Positions 32,630-40,775 of a stretch of DNA of 64,000 nt are shown piece by piece. Under the pieces are notes generated by a model that saw nothing but the letters and a program-made list of their open reading frames with translations, did no database searches and had not been told where the DNA came from. Position numbers and translations under genes: made by a program. Position 1 is the first letter of the stretch; each line of letters starts with the position of its first letter. Source of the DNA: Gordonibacter urolithinfaciens (GTDB taxonomy: Bacteria; Actinomycetota; Coriobacteriia; Coriobacteriales; Eggerthellaceae); the NCBI RefSeq assembly GCF_900199375.1, contig NZ_LT900217.1, positions 1,860,001 through 1,924,000 on the forward strand, in the 5' to 3' direction.

Positions 32630-34894
32630 ATGAGCGAAACCCGTCAGCAGGCGGTCGCGCCCTCGGCCGATCCCGGTCCCGTGGGCAAGGTGAGCCGCCC
32701 GTCTTTCAAGCGGTCTTTGACGTTCTTCGGGTTCTTCGCCATCACCGCGTCCATGGTGATGACGGTGTACGAGTACCCTTCGTTCGCCTCGTCCGGGTTC
32801 CAGCTGGTGTTCTTCTTGATCATCGGCGGCATCCTGTGGTTTTTGCCCGTTGCCATGTGCGCGGCGGAAATGGCCACGGTGAAGGGATGGGAGTCCGGCG
32901 GCATCTTCTCGTGGGTTGGCAACACGCTGGGGAGGCGCTGGGGTTTCGCCGCGCTGTTCTTCCAGTGGTTCCAGATCACCGTGGGCTTCGTGACCATGGC
33001 GTTCTTCATATTGGCGGCGTTCGCCTACGTGGTGAAATGGGACGCGCTTTACAACAACCCGCTGGTCATGTTCTTCGGCGTGGCCGCCATCGTGTGGATC
33101 CTCACGCTCACGCAGCTGGGCGGCACGAAGTACACGGCGCGCATCTCGAAGGTGGGCTTCGTGGGCGGCATCATCCTGCCGGTCATCGTGCTTCTGGTGG
33201 GCCTGTTGTACTACTTCGCCACGGGCGGCGTGTCGCAGATCAACATGACGCCGGCCACGTTCGTGCCCGACTTCGGCAAGGTGGACACGCTCGTGATCTT
33301 CGCATCGTTCATCCTGGCTTACATGGGTGTGGAAGCGTCCGCCTCGCACGTGAACGAGCTGAAGAACCCTAACCGCAACTACCCCCTGGCCATGATCATC
33401 CTGGCGGTGCTCACCATCGCGCTCGATGCGCTGGGCGGCTTGGCCGTGGCCACGACGCTGCCGGCGTCGGTGCTGGACGGCAACCTGTCGTTCGGCGTGA
33501 TCGAGGCGTTCCGCGCCATCTTCGTGCAGCACATCGGTCCCGGCCTCAGCTGGATCGTGTTCGCGGTGGCGCTGCTTTTGGCGCTGGGCGTGCTGGCCGA
33601 GATTTCGGCATGGATCGTGGGCCCGTCGCGCGCGCTGCTCGACACGGCGCACGACGGCATCCTGCCCCCCTCCTTCAAGAAGGTCAACAAGCACGGCGTG
33701 TCGGTGAAGACCGTGGTCATCCAGGCCTGCATCGTCACGGTGTGGGATGCGGTGCTCTGCGGCTCCATCGCGCTGTCCGGCGGGTCCAGCTCGTCGGTGG
33801 GCTACCTTACGGCCATCGGCCTGACGGTGGTCATCTACCTGGTGGGCTACGTGCTGTTCTTCCTCGGGTACTTCTATCTGATCTTCAAGAAGAAGGACCT
33901 GCCGCGTTCGTTCCAGCTGCCGGGCGGCACGCCGTTCAAGGCCATTGTGGCGGGCGCCGGCCTGTTCATGACCGTGGCGACGCTCATCATCTCGTTCTTC
34001 CCGTCGTCGAACCTCGACGCTCAGTCGAACATGGTGTACCAGGCCACGCTCGGCATCGCGTTCGTGATATCGGTGGCCATCCCGTTCGTCATCTACGCGC
34101 TGCGGCATAGGTGGGCGCCGCAGGGCCCGACCGACCGTGCAGCGGTCGGTGCCGCTGTCGGCGCGGGCGCTGGTGCGGCAGCTGGGACGCATGCTGCCGG
34201 CGCGCATGTCGGCAAGGGCGCCCCGATGGGCACGGCGGCGCGCGCGGTGCCCCTGGGCCCGAACGCCCGCAAGGCGGCGCATCCGTCCGATCCGGCCGCG
34301 GCCGATCCTAAGAAGGGCGCGGCCCCGACGACGAAGTCGAGCACGCTCGGCGACAGCGGGCCCATCAACAAGCGCACCCGGGCGTCGGAGAACCTGCGCG
34401 GCGGCAAGCCGAGCGGGGCGGGAGCGGCCGGCATGTCGGCCGGCGGCGGGCCCGGTTCCGATTTCGGCGCGACGGTCGCGCGCGGCATCTCCGCCGCGGT
34501 GGTCAGCGTGACCAGTCGTCCCTCCGGCCCCATGGCAGTCGATTCCGGCCCCACGGTCACCACGGACGACGTGCCGGCCGAGCCCCAGCCCGTCATGCGC
34601 GACGAGGTGGCGGTGCGCGAGATCGACCTCGATACGGGCGCCGGCGCCCATGAGGCGCCGCCCTCGTGCGGGGTGGCGGCGCATGCGCGCAAGAGCAACG
34701 TCAAGGATGCCGGCGAGGTGCGCGACGACTTGCTGGAGCGCGAGGCCGAGGGCGACCCGTCGCTGCGTGCGAGCGTCACCGAGGCCGTGGTGGGCGAGCG
34801 TGTCCCCCGTGCCGATCCGGACTCGCCCGACCCGCGACGAGAGACCGGCATCGACACGAACGGCCCCGACTCGAACGGCCCGGCGTCGCGCTAG
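32630..34894 (+). CDS. gadC: GadC-like glutamate/GABA antiporter with 240-residue tail
   Basis: 754 aa. Residues 20-500 form an APC-superfamily transporter with 12 helices (SLTFFGFFAITASMVM, YMGVEASASHVNELKNPNRN, ISAWIVGPSRALLDTAHDG), as in GadC, which exchanges external glutamate for internal GABA. It is followed by glutamate decarboxylase, supporting the role in acid resistance. The tail after residue 505 is hydrophilic, Ala/Gly/Pro-rich and far longer than the C-plug of E. coli GadC. It has no recognisable domain. AGGAAAGGAG precedes the ATG. Gene symbol by homology and context. Confidence 0.82.
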   Translation: MSETRQQAVAPSADPGPVGKVSRPSFKRSLTFFGFFAITASMVMTVYEYPSFASSGFQLVFFLIIGGILWFLPVAMCAAEMATVKGWESGGIFSWVGNTLGRRWGFAALFFQWFQITVGFVTMAFFILAAFAYVVKWDALYNNPLVMFFGVAAIVWILTLTQLGGTKYTARISKVGFVGGIILPVIVLLVGLLYYFATGGVSQINMTPATFVPDFGKVDTLVIFASFILAYMGVEASASHVNELKNPNRNYPLAMIILAVLTIALDALGGLAVATTLPASVLDGNLSFGVIEAFRAIFVQHIGPGLSWIVFAVALLLALGVLAEISAWIVGPSRALLDTAHDGILPPSFKKVNKHGVSVKTVVIQACIVTVWDAVLCGSIALSGGSSSSVGYLTAIGLTVVIYLVGYVLFFLGYFYLIFKKKDLPRSFQLPGGTPFKAIVAGAGLFMTVATLIISFFPSSNLDAQSNMVYQATLGIAFVISVAIPFVIYALRHRWAPQGPTDRAAVGAAVGAGAGAAAGTHAAGAHVGKGAPMGTAARAVPLGPNARKAAHPSDPAAADPKKGAAPTTKSSTLGDSGPINKRTRASENLRGGKPSGAGAAGMSAGGGPGSDFGATVARGISAAVVSVTSRPSGPMAVDSGPTVTTDDVPAEPQPVMRDEVAVREIDLDTGAGAHEAPPSCGVAAHARKSNVKDAGEVRDDLLEREAEGDPSLRASVTEAVVGERVPRADPDSPDPRRETGIDTNGPDSNGPASR

Positions 34895-35032
34895 GCCCCT
34901 CTCGGCAACGGGTAGACGGCCGGCGCGGCGATCCGCGCCGGCACGCCCCGCCTGCGCCGCCGGGCGCGGTGCAGGCGGGGCACCCGTTCGCCCTCTGATT
35001 CTGGTTCCAACCCTACTTACCAGGAGGTTTTC

Positions 35033-36523
35033 ATGAAGGAACAAACGTCAACCAGCAAGATCCTCGACACGATGGACGAGGGCACCAAGTACTCCACGCC
35101 CATCTTCGGCTCCGAGGCGTCCGACGTGGCCATGCCGCGCACGCAGATGAACGACAAGCCGGTCGAGCCGCGCATCGCCTACGAGATGATCAAGGAGTAC
35201 CTGTCCATCGAGGGCAACGCCACGCAGAACCTCACCACGTTCTGCCAGACCTACATGGAGCCCATGGCCACGAAGATCATGGCCGAGACCATGGAGAAGA
35301 ACGCCATCGACAAGGACGAGTACCCCATGACGGCCGACCTCGAGAACCGCTGCGTCGCCATGATCGGCGACCTGTGGCACGCGAACCCCGACGAGGAGCC
35401 CATGGGCACCTCCACGGTGGGCTCGTCCGAGGCCTGCATGCTGGGCGGCTTGGGCATGCTGTTCCGCTGGAAGAAGCTCGCGAAGGACGCCGGCATCGAC
35501 ATCTACACCGAGCAGCGCCCGAACCTGGTGATCTCCGCAGGCTACCAGGTGTGCTGGGAGAAGTTCTGCCGCTATTGGGACATCGAGATGCGCCTCGTGC
35601 CGCTTGAGAAGGACCATCTGTCGCTGAACATGGACACGGTCATGGACTACGTGGACGACCACACCATCGGCATTACGGCCATCCTCGGCATCACCTACAC
35701 CGGCAAGTTCGACGACGTGCAGAAGCTCGACGAGCTGGTGGAAGCGTACAACCAGGAGCATCCGAAGCTGCCGATCCGCATCCACGTCGACGGCGCGTCG
35801 GGCGGCATGTTCGCCCCGTTCGTGGAGCCCGACCTGGTGTGGGACTTCCAGCTGAAGAACGTGTGGTCCATCAACTGCTCCGGCCATAAGTACGGCCTCG
35901 TGTACCCCGGCATCGGCTGGGTGGTGTGGCGCAGCAAGGAAGCGCTGCCCGAGGACCTGATCTTCTGGGTGAGCTACCTGGGCGGCGAGGAGGCCACGAT
36001 GGCCATCAACTTCTCGCGCAGCGCCTCGCAGATCGTGGGCCAGTACTACGTGCTCATGCGCAACGGCTTCGAGGGCTTCAAGGAGATCCAGGAGCGCACG
36101 CTCGACGTGGCGCGCTACCTGGCCGCCGAGCTCAAGGAGATGGGCATCTTCGAGATCTACGAGGATGCGTCGCACATTCCGATCGTGTGCTGGGGCCTGA
36201 AGGACGACGCCGACGTGGAGTGGTCGCTGTACGACCTGTCCGACCGCCTGCGCATGAGCGGCTGGCTGGTGCCCGCGTACCCGATGCCCGCCGATATGCA
36301 GGACACCACCGTCCAGCGCGTCGTGGCGCGCGCCGACTTCTCGATGCAGCTGTGTATCAAGCTGGTCGAGGATATGAAGAAGGAGATGGACACGCTGAAC
36401 AAGGCGAAGTTCGTCACCGGCAACACCCAGGGCGTCATCCAGACCGGCTTCAACCACGGCGGCCGCTCTGCCGTCGACAAGGTCGAGAAGGTCCAGACGA
36501 AGGCGAAGACCACGCAGAAGTAA
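35033..36523 (+). CDS. gadB: Glutamate decarboxylase
   Basis: 496-aa PLP enzyme converting glutamate to GABA and CO2 with uptake of a cytoplasmic proton. The PLP lysine is K286 in CSGHKYG; GTSTVGSSEACMLGG binds the cofactor phosphate and HVDGASGG holds the Asp that pairs with the pyridine nitrogen. Length and C-terminus (ARADFSMQLCIKLVEDM) match bacterial GadB. The N-terminal 30 residues include the stretch that shifts with pH in E. coli. AGGAGG stands 6 bp before the ATG. 138 bp of hairpin-rich DNA separate it from gadC. A good terminator follows. Confidence 0.95.
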   Translation: MKEQTSTSKILDTMDEGTKYSTPIFGSEASDVAMPRTQMNDKPVEPRIAYEMIKEYLSIEGNATQNLTTFCQTYMEPMATKIMAETMEKNAIDKDEYPMTADLENRCVAMIGDLWHANPDEEPMGTSTVGSSEACMLGGLGMLFRWKKLAKDAGIDIYTEQRPNLVISAGYQVCWEKFCRYWDIEMRLVPLEKDHLSLNMDTVMDYVDDHTIGITAILGITYTGKFDDVQKLDELVEAYNQEHPKLPIRIHVDGASGGMFAPFVEPDLVWDFQLKNVWSINCSGHKYGLVYPGIGWVVWRSKEALPEDLIFWVSYLGGEEATMAINFSRSASQIVGQYYVLMRNGFEGFKEIQERTLDVARYLAAELKEMGIFEIYEDASHIPIVCWGLKDDADVEWSLYDLSDRLRMSGWLVPAYPMPADMQDTTVQRVVARADFSMQLCIKLVEDMKKEMDTLNKAKFVTGNTQGVIQTGFNHGGRSAVDKVEKVQTKAKTTQK

Positions 36524-36536
36524 GTGCGCCGACCCC

Positions 36537-36566
36537 GCCCCGACCTCCCCGGTCGGGGCGCTTTTT
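36537..36566 (+). terminator. Intrinsic terminator of gadB
   Basis: GCCCCGACC (36537-36545) and GGTCGGGGC (36551-36559) form a 9-bp stem with a 5-nt loop followed by GCTTTTT. Confidence 0.92.
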
Positions 36567-36603
36567 CGGTGCTGGAGGAAAGCAGAAGGGCCTCTTATTT
36601 AGA

Positions 36604-36801
36604 TTACGGTAATAGAATTGAAAAGAATTTCTGATATTTTACCGTAACGGGCAATCAGGCCCCCGAAATCCCCTCCGAAGGCGAGAAAACCGCCCAAAAC
36701 AGCGGGAAGAGCCGCACGTTGGATGCCCAAAAGCGGGCTTCGGACAAGAATTCCCGCGATTCGGTAATATATCGATAAAAAATTCCAAATCCATTACCGT
36801 A
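36604..36801. repeat. Two inverted pairs of a TTACGGTAA motif between convergent genes
   Basis: TTACGGTAA (36604-36612) is mirrored by TTACCGTAA (36639-36647), and TTCGGTAAT (36760-36768) by ATTACCGTA (36793-36801), with loops of 26 and 24 bp. The flanking DNA is A/T-rich. The region lies between the 3' ends of gadB and the XRE gene and encodes no credible protein. Possible small RNA, DNA-binding site cluster or terminator-like structure. Confidence 0.5.
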
Positions 36802-36877
36802 GCCGAATATTCGATATCGTGAACGCGATCAACTTGCTTCTGATCGACACACGACGTGCGTTTTGCTCGCTGCGACT

Positions 36878-37465
36878 CTACCCGAAGAGCTGGTAGCCGA
36901 AGTAGCCTAGAACGGCGCCTACCGCGGCGGCTGCGAGGGTGAGGAGCACGCCTCTGAGCACGGGATGCCGCCGTGCGCGCAGGCTTTTGGCGTTGTTGCG
37001 GTCGATGGGCTCACCTTTCGAGAAGGCCATCAGCTCGCGATACGTCACCACGTCGTGCTGCTTCTTCAGGTGCTCGACCACCGTGAGCATGACCAAGCCG
37101 ATGCCCCACACCAGCAGCCCGATGATGGCGGACGGCACGAGCCCCCAATCCCAGAAGGTGAACCCTCCGATGAAGAGCGCACATCCGACGACCACGACTG
37201 CGGTCCCTCCCCACGCCAGGTAGATCATCTTCCGGTAGTCTTTCTCGATTGCTTCCTTCATGGCTTCCACGTCTCCTTTGATCAGTTCGTCGACCGTTAC
37301 GTCGAAGAGGACGCTAAGGAGCAGCAGGCTTTCCACGTCAGGGTAGGTCTTGTCGTTCTCCCAGCTTGAGACGGTCTGGCGCGAGACGTAGATCTTCGCG
37401 GCGAGGTCGTCTTGCGAGAGTCCGCGTTCCGTTCGGTGGCGTTTGATCTGGCTGCCGAGCTCCAT
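36878..37465 (-). CDS. XRE-family regulator with membrane helices
   Basis: 195 aa. Residues 1-60 are a Cro/CI-type helix-turn-helix (IKRHRTERGLSQDDLAAKIYVSRQTVSSWEN). After an amphipathic linker come two membrane helices (about 95-140) and a third near the C-terminus, so the DNA-binding domain is tethered to the membrane. ATG 37465 follows GAAGGGA; longer in-frame starts lack a site. Target genes are unknown; the neighbouring gad and arginine deiminase genes are candidates. Confidence 0.85.
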   Translation of the reverse strand: MELGSQIKRHRTERGLSQDDLAAKIYVSRQTVSSWENDKTYPDVESLLLLSVLFDVTVDELIKGDVEAMKEAIEKDYRKMIYLAWGGTAVVVVGCALFIGGFTFWDWGLVPSAIIGLLVWGIGLVMLTVVEHLKKQHDVVTYRELMAFSKGEPIDRNNAKSLRARRHPVLRGVLLTLAAAAVGAVLGYFGYQLFG

Positions 37466-37663
37466 GCGTTTCCCTTCGTTGATCCAAGGTTGCCATGACG
37501 CAGGGAAGTGTACCATCAAAGGGCTTTGACACGTCTCGCTTCGCGACCCTTTTCTGTGTCAAAAGTGCTTTACAATACGTTTGAACAGGTGTTATTTAGA
37601 ATGACGCAGGACGTTGCCGGGAGTGCGCATGCGGGGCGGCGCCTCCAGCTGTACAGAGAGAAC
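37466..37663. other. Promoter region of the XRE gene
   Basis: About 200 bp, A/T-richer near 37540-37600. It must contain the XRE promoter on the minus strand, since its ATG is at 37465. No perfect promoter or operator can be named. Confidence 0.3.
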
Positions 37664-37723
37664 GCCCCCTGCGCTGAATCCGGTTCTCGTTCGCCATTTG
37701 GGACCGGATTCAGCGCAGGGGGC
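37664..37723. terminator. Perfect 21-bp hairpin downstream of arginine deiminase
   Basis: Arms 37664-37684 and 37703-37723 (core CTGCGCTGAATCCGG) are perfectly complementary with an 18-bp loop. It begins about 63 bp beyond the arginine deiminase stop in its reading direction. No U-run, so it acts either as a stabilising 3' structure or is a repeat element. Confidence 0.6.
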
Positions 37724-37786
37724 GCAGGGGGAAGAGGTGGCCACGCGGAGCGCGTCGCGCGCGACCACCGGTGATAGCGGAAGAGC

Positions 37787-39004
37787 TTAGTCCTCGCGCT
37801 CGATGGGCATGCTCATGCAGCGCGGGCCGCCACGGCCGCGGGACAGCTCGGCGGAGGGCACGATGATGAGGTCGAGGCCCTTGTCGCGCAGCACCTTGTT
37901 CGTGACGTCGTTGCGCTCGTACACCACGATCTTGCCCGGGGCGATGCACAGCGTGTTCGAGCCGTCGTTCCACTGCTCGCGCTCGGCCGCGATGCGGTCG
38001 CCGCCGCCGCAGGGGATGAGCTCCACGGGATGGCCGACGTAGGTCTCCAGGATGCTCTCCAGCGTGCCGTTCACTTCCTTGACCTTGATGCCGTCGCCTT
38101 CGGCGGTGATCTCGAACACCGTCAGCGGGCCCATGATGCCGGGGTGGATGGTGAACTTGTCCGTGTCGATCTGCGTGAACACGGTGTCGAGGTGCATGAA
38201 GGCGCGGGAGTTCGGGATGTTGAACGCCAGGATGGTCTCGATGGGGCTCGTCGGATCGCCGAAGATGTTCTTCGCGATAGCGTCGATGGCATCGGGCTCG
38301 GTGCGCTGGGAAATGCCGATGGCCAGCACCTTGTCGTTGATGTTGAGGATGTCGCCGCCCTCGATGTGGAACGTGTTGTAGCGGCTGTAGTACTCAGGCG
38401 TGCCCTTGAGCATCGGATGGTACTTGAAGATGTACTCGCCGTAGATGGTCTCGCGGTTGCGGGTCTCGGAGTACATGCGGTTGATGGACACGCCGTTGCC
38501 GATCATCGCGAACGGGTCGCGGGTGAAGTACAGGTTCGGCATGGGCTTGACGACCATCTTGGAGGACTCGGACACCAGGTCCACCAGCGAGTTGGACTTG
38601 TCGGTGTGGAGCTCGGTGAGGTTGATGCCCTCCATCGTCTTCAGCACGAGGTCCTTGGCGTCGGGGTAGTTCTCCTGCAGGTAGTCGAAGATGATCTTCT
38701 GGTAGCGATCCGTGCGGATGCCGGCCTCTTCGATCCACTGCTTGAGGAACTGCTCGCGCAGCTCGGGGTTGGCCTCGAGAACCTCGGCCATGAGGTCTTC
38801 CAGGTAAAACACTTCGACGCCGTTGTCGCGCAGAGCCTGCGCGAACGCGTCATGCTCCTCCTGGGCGACCTTCAAGAACGGGATGTCGTCGAACAGCAGC
38901 TCTTCGAGCGTGTTCGGCGTCAGGTTCAGAAGCTCTTTGCCCGGGCGGTGCAGCAGGACTTTCTTCAAGGGCTTGATCTCGCTCTTGACGTTCACTCCTG
39001 ACAT
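37787..39004 (-). CDS. arcA: Arginine deiminase
   Basis: 405-aa cytoplasmic enzyme converting arginine to citrulline and ammonia, the first step of the ADI energy and acid-defence pathway. Motifs: FTRDPFAMIGNG (substrate Asp), HIEGGDILNI (Glu/Asp), HLDTVFTQID (His) and the C-terminal RGRGGPRCMSMPI with the nucleophilic Cys. ATG 39004 (MSGVNVKSEI) follows GGAGGG. arcB and arcC are not nearby, so citrulline use must be encoded elsewhere. Divergent from the LuxR gene, which may be its activator. A weak TTGGCG/TTAAAG pair lies upstream on the minus strand. Confidence 0.95.
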   Translation of the reverse strand: MSGVNVKSEIKPLKKVLLHRPGKELLNLTPNTLEELLFDDIPFLKVAQEEHDAFAQALRDNGVEVFYLEDLMAEVLEANPELREQFLKQWIEEAGIRTDRYQKIIFDYLQENYPDAKDLVLKTMEGINLTELHTDKSNSLVDLVSESSKMVVKPMPNLYFTRDPFAMIGNGVSINRMYSETRNRETIYGEYIFKYHPMLKGTPEYYSRYNTFHIEGGDILNINDKVLAIGISQRTEPDAIDAIAKNIFGDPTSPIETILAFNIPNSRAFMHLDTVFTQIDTDKFTIHPGIMGPLTVFEITAEGDGIKVKEVNGTLESILETYVGHPVELIPCGGGDRIAAEREQWNDGSNTLCIAPGKIVVYERNDVTNKVLRDKGLDLIIVPSAELSRGRGGPRCMSMPIERED

Positions 39005-39315
39005 GTGCAACCCTCCTTCGGTTTGTCGGCCCGCGCGTCCTTTAAGCGCGCCGGCCTTTCTTCGCCAAGTGCGTCCGCGGCGCGATGCCGTGACGCGTTG
39101 GTCTCACCATGCGCCCTCCGCTGCGTGAAGGAAAGATGTAAAGCGGGTTTACCGGTGCATCGATCGGGGTGTACCCGGCCGGGAAAGACGCTAAACCTCA
39201 AATAAACCGCAGGTGGGAGCAATGCGCATCCTGCAACCATACACTGCGGCCGCGCGCGTTCGGCTCGGATGCCGCAGCCTTTTCCGAAACGATGCCGATT
39301 CGTGTATCATGGGTC
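39005..39315. other. Divergent control region arcA/LuxR
   Basis: 311 bp between the arginine deiminase and LuxR starts. A/T-richer stretch near 39190-39210 (CTAAACCTCAAATAAACC). On the minus strand TTGGCG (plus 39063-39068) and TTAAAG (plus 39040-39045) have 17-bp spacing, a weak arcA promoter. On the plus strand a TATCAT -10-like hexamer at 39305-39310 precedes the LuxR gene. No clear dyad operator. Confidence 0.4.
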
Positions 39316-40317
39316 ATGTTGCAGACGGCCGTGCGCAAGCGAGGAAAGAGGTGCTCCTTCGTGGGATTCGTGCTCTTCCACTACACGCTCTTCGTGCTGT
39401 TGGGTTCTATCATGGCATCGGCTGCATGCCTTTCCGCCTACCTGGTATCGCGCAAGCGCGCCATGCGGTACGCCTTCGCTGGCTTCCTGTTCTACTTCTT
39501 CGACGTGGCGTGGGTGTTCCAAGACGACTTCTTCACCGGCGCCGACGCGGGGCTGGGCGCGGCGTACGCGGTGGTCATGTCGCTGGTGCTCGTGGTGACG
39601 GGCGGCGGGTTCCTCACGTCGTTCTGGCTTCTGGTATGCGATTACCTGGGCGAGGAGCGCCGTGTGTTCAAGGTGGCGCCGGCCGTGCTGTTCGTGGCGG
39701 CGAGCGTGGCCGTGCTGGCGCTGCTGCCCAAGGGCGATTTGCGCAGCTTCCTGTTCTACTTCCCGCGCGAGCTGTACCTGTTCTGGATGCTGCTGTTCGC
39801 CGGGTTCCGCTTCCTCGTGACGAAGGACGAGTCCGGGCGCAACCGCTTGCGCCGCCACCGCTTGCTCTACGTGCTGTTGTGGGTGTTGGGCCTGATGATC
39901 GTTGCGGAGGACGCCTGCGTGTTCCTGCTGCCCGACCTCGTCCTGCTCGGGCCGCGCGCCTATGCGCCCGAGCGCAACTTCGCCGAGAACGTGCTTATGC
40001 TGTGCTGCGCGTTCTTCGCCTGCCGCGATGCCTTCCGCGTGCTGTCGCTGCGCTTCGAGCGGCCTCCCATGCACGAGGGCGGCCGGCAGGAGGAGCTCAT
40101 CGACGACAACCTGCTCCTGTACGGCAAGCGCTACCGCCTGTCCGAGCGCGAGTGCGAGGTGCTGCGCTACGTGCTGGTGGGCAAGGACAACCAGAACATC
40201 GCCTCCGCCATGCACCTGGCCTTGAGCACCGTGAAGGTGCACGTGCACAACATCCTGCAGAAAACGGGCCAGCCGAACCGCCAGGCCCTCGTCCAGGATT
40301 TCTGGAAGACATCGTAG
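39316..40317 (+). CDS. Membrane-anchored LuxR-family regulator
   Basis: About 333 aa from ATG 39316, or 318 from GTG 39361. Residues 15-245 contain seven or so membrane helices with short loops. Residues 265-330 are a LuxR/GerE helix-turn-helix (RLSERECEVLRYVLVGKDNQNIASAMHLALSTVKVHVHNILQKTGQPNRQALV). This architecture is expanded in Eggerthella-type genomes, where such genes often sit next to the metabolic genes they control. ATG 39316 is 6 bp after the -10 TATCAT, giving a leaderless mRNA; GTG 39361 has a ribosome site (AAAGAGGTG). The start is unresolved. Probable regulator of arcA. Confidence 0.87.
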   Translation: MLQTAVRKRGKRCSFVGFVLFHYTLFVLLGSIMASAACLSAYLVSRKRAMRYAFAGFLFYFFDVAWVFQDDFFTGADAGLGAAYAVVMSLVLVVTGGGFLTSFWLLVCDYLGEERRVFKVAPAVLFVAASVAVLALLPKGDLRSFLFYFPRELYLFWMLLFAGFRFLVTKDESGRNRLRRHRLLYVLLWVLGLMIVAEDACVFLLPDLVLLGPRAYAPERNFAENVLMLCCAFFACRDAFRVLSLRFERPPMHEGGRQEELIDDNLLLYGKRYRLSERECEVLRYVLVGKDNQNIASAMHLALSTVKVHVHNILQKTGQPNRQALVQDFWKTS

Positions 40318-40326
40318 AACGGCCTA

Positions 40327-40398
40327 GAGCGTGCCAAAAGCCCGGGGGCAATGGCACATCGGAAAATGTGCCATTGCCCCCGGGCTTTTGGCACGCTC
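40327..40398. terminator. Perfect 33-bp hairpin after the LuxR gene
   Basis: Arms 40327-40359 and 40366-40398 are perfectly complementary over 33 bp with a 6-nt loop CGGAAA. The core is GTGCCAAAAGCCCGGGGGCA. It starts 10 bp after the LuxR stop. Much longer than usual terminators and lacks a terminal U-run, so it may be a mobile hairpin element used as a terminator. Confidence 0.65.
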
Positions 40399-40414
40399 CC
40401 CTGTCGCGCTCGCT

Positions 40415-40640
40415 CTACTGCTCCGCCAGCCATCTTCTCAACATGCTCACGATGTCGCTGACCAGGAAGTCGAACTGGTAGTTGCACAGCGCCTCGCCCA
40501 GGGCGGGGCCCGCGCGCGAGCGGCCTTGGCCGATCCCGCTTCGACGCCGGATTCGATAGCGATGGCGATGCGGGCGTGCGTTCGGCGCGGTGTCGCTGCC
40601 AACCGGCGACGCCGCGCCGTTCTTCCATATACGCGTGTCC
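40415..40640 (-). pseudogene. Decayed C-terminal fragment, TetR-like
   Basis: The minus strand ends ALCNYQFDFLVSDIVSMLRRWLAEQ then stop at 40415, a typical C-terminal helix pair of TetR-type regulators. A neighbouring frame upstream reads IAIAIESGVEAGSAKAAR, suggesting a frameshift near 40510. No N-terminal DNA-binding domain remains. Weak evidence, based on sequence style. Confidence 0.3.
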
Positions 40641-40775
40641 TCCGTTCTGCTAAAGTAGACGAATCTGCGCGGCGCACCGCGCCGTAGGTTTCGCGCAACC
40701 GAGGCGAAACATGCAAGGGGGATCATTGGGGAGGCAAGAAGGTCGGCCCCAACGTGAGAAGGGAAAGGAGAGGGT

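Noticed and set aside
32480-35044. An 850-codon minus-strand frame opposite gadC
   Set aside because: Arg/His/Ala-rich shadow of the gadC coding strand.
40331-40687. A 118-codon frame after the LuxR gene
   Set aside because: It begins inside the 33-bp hairpin and has no protein-like features.
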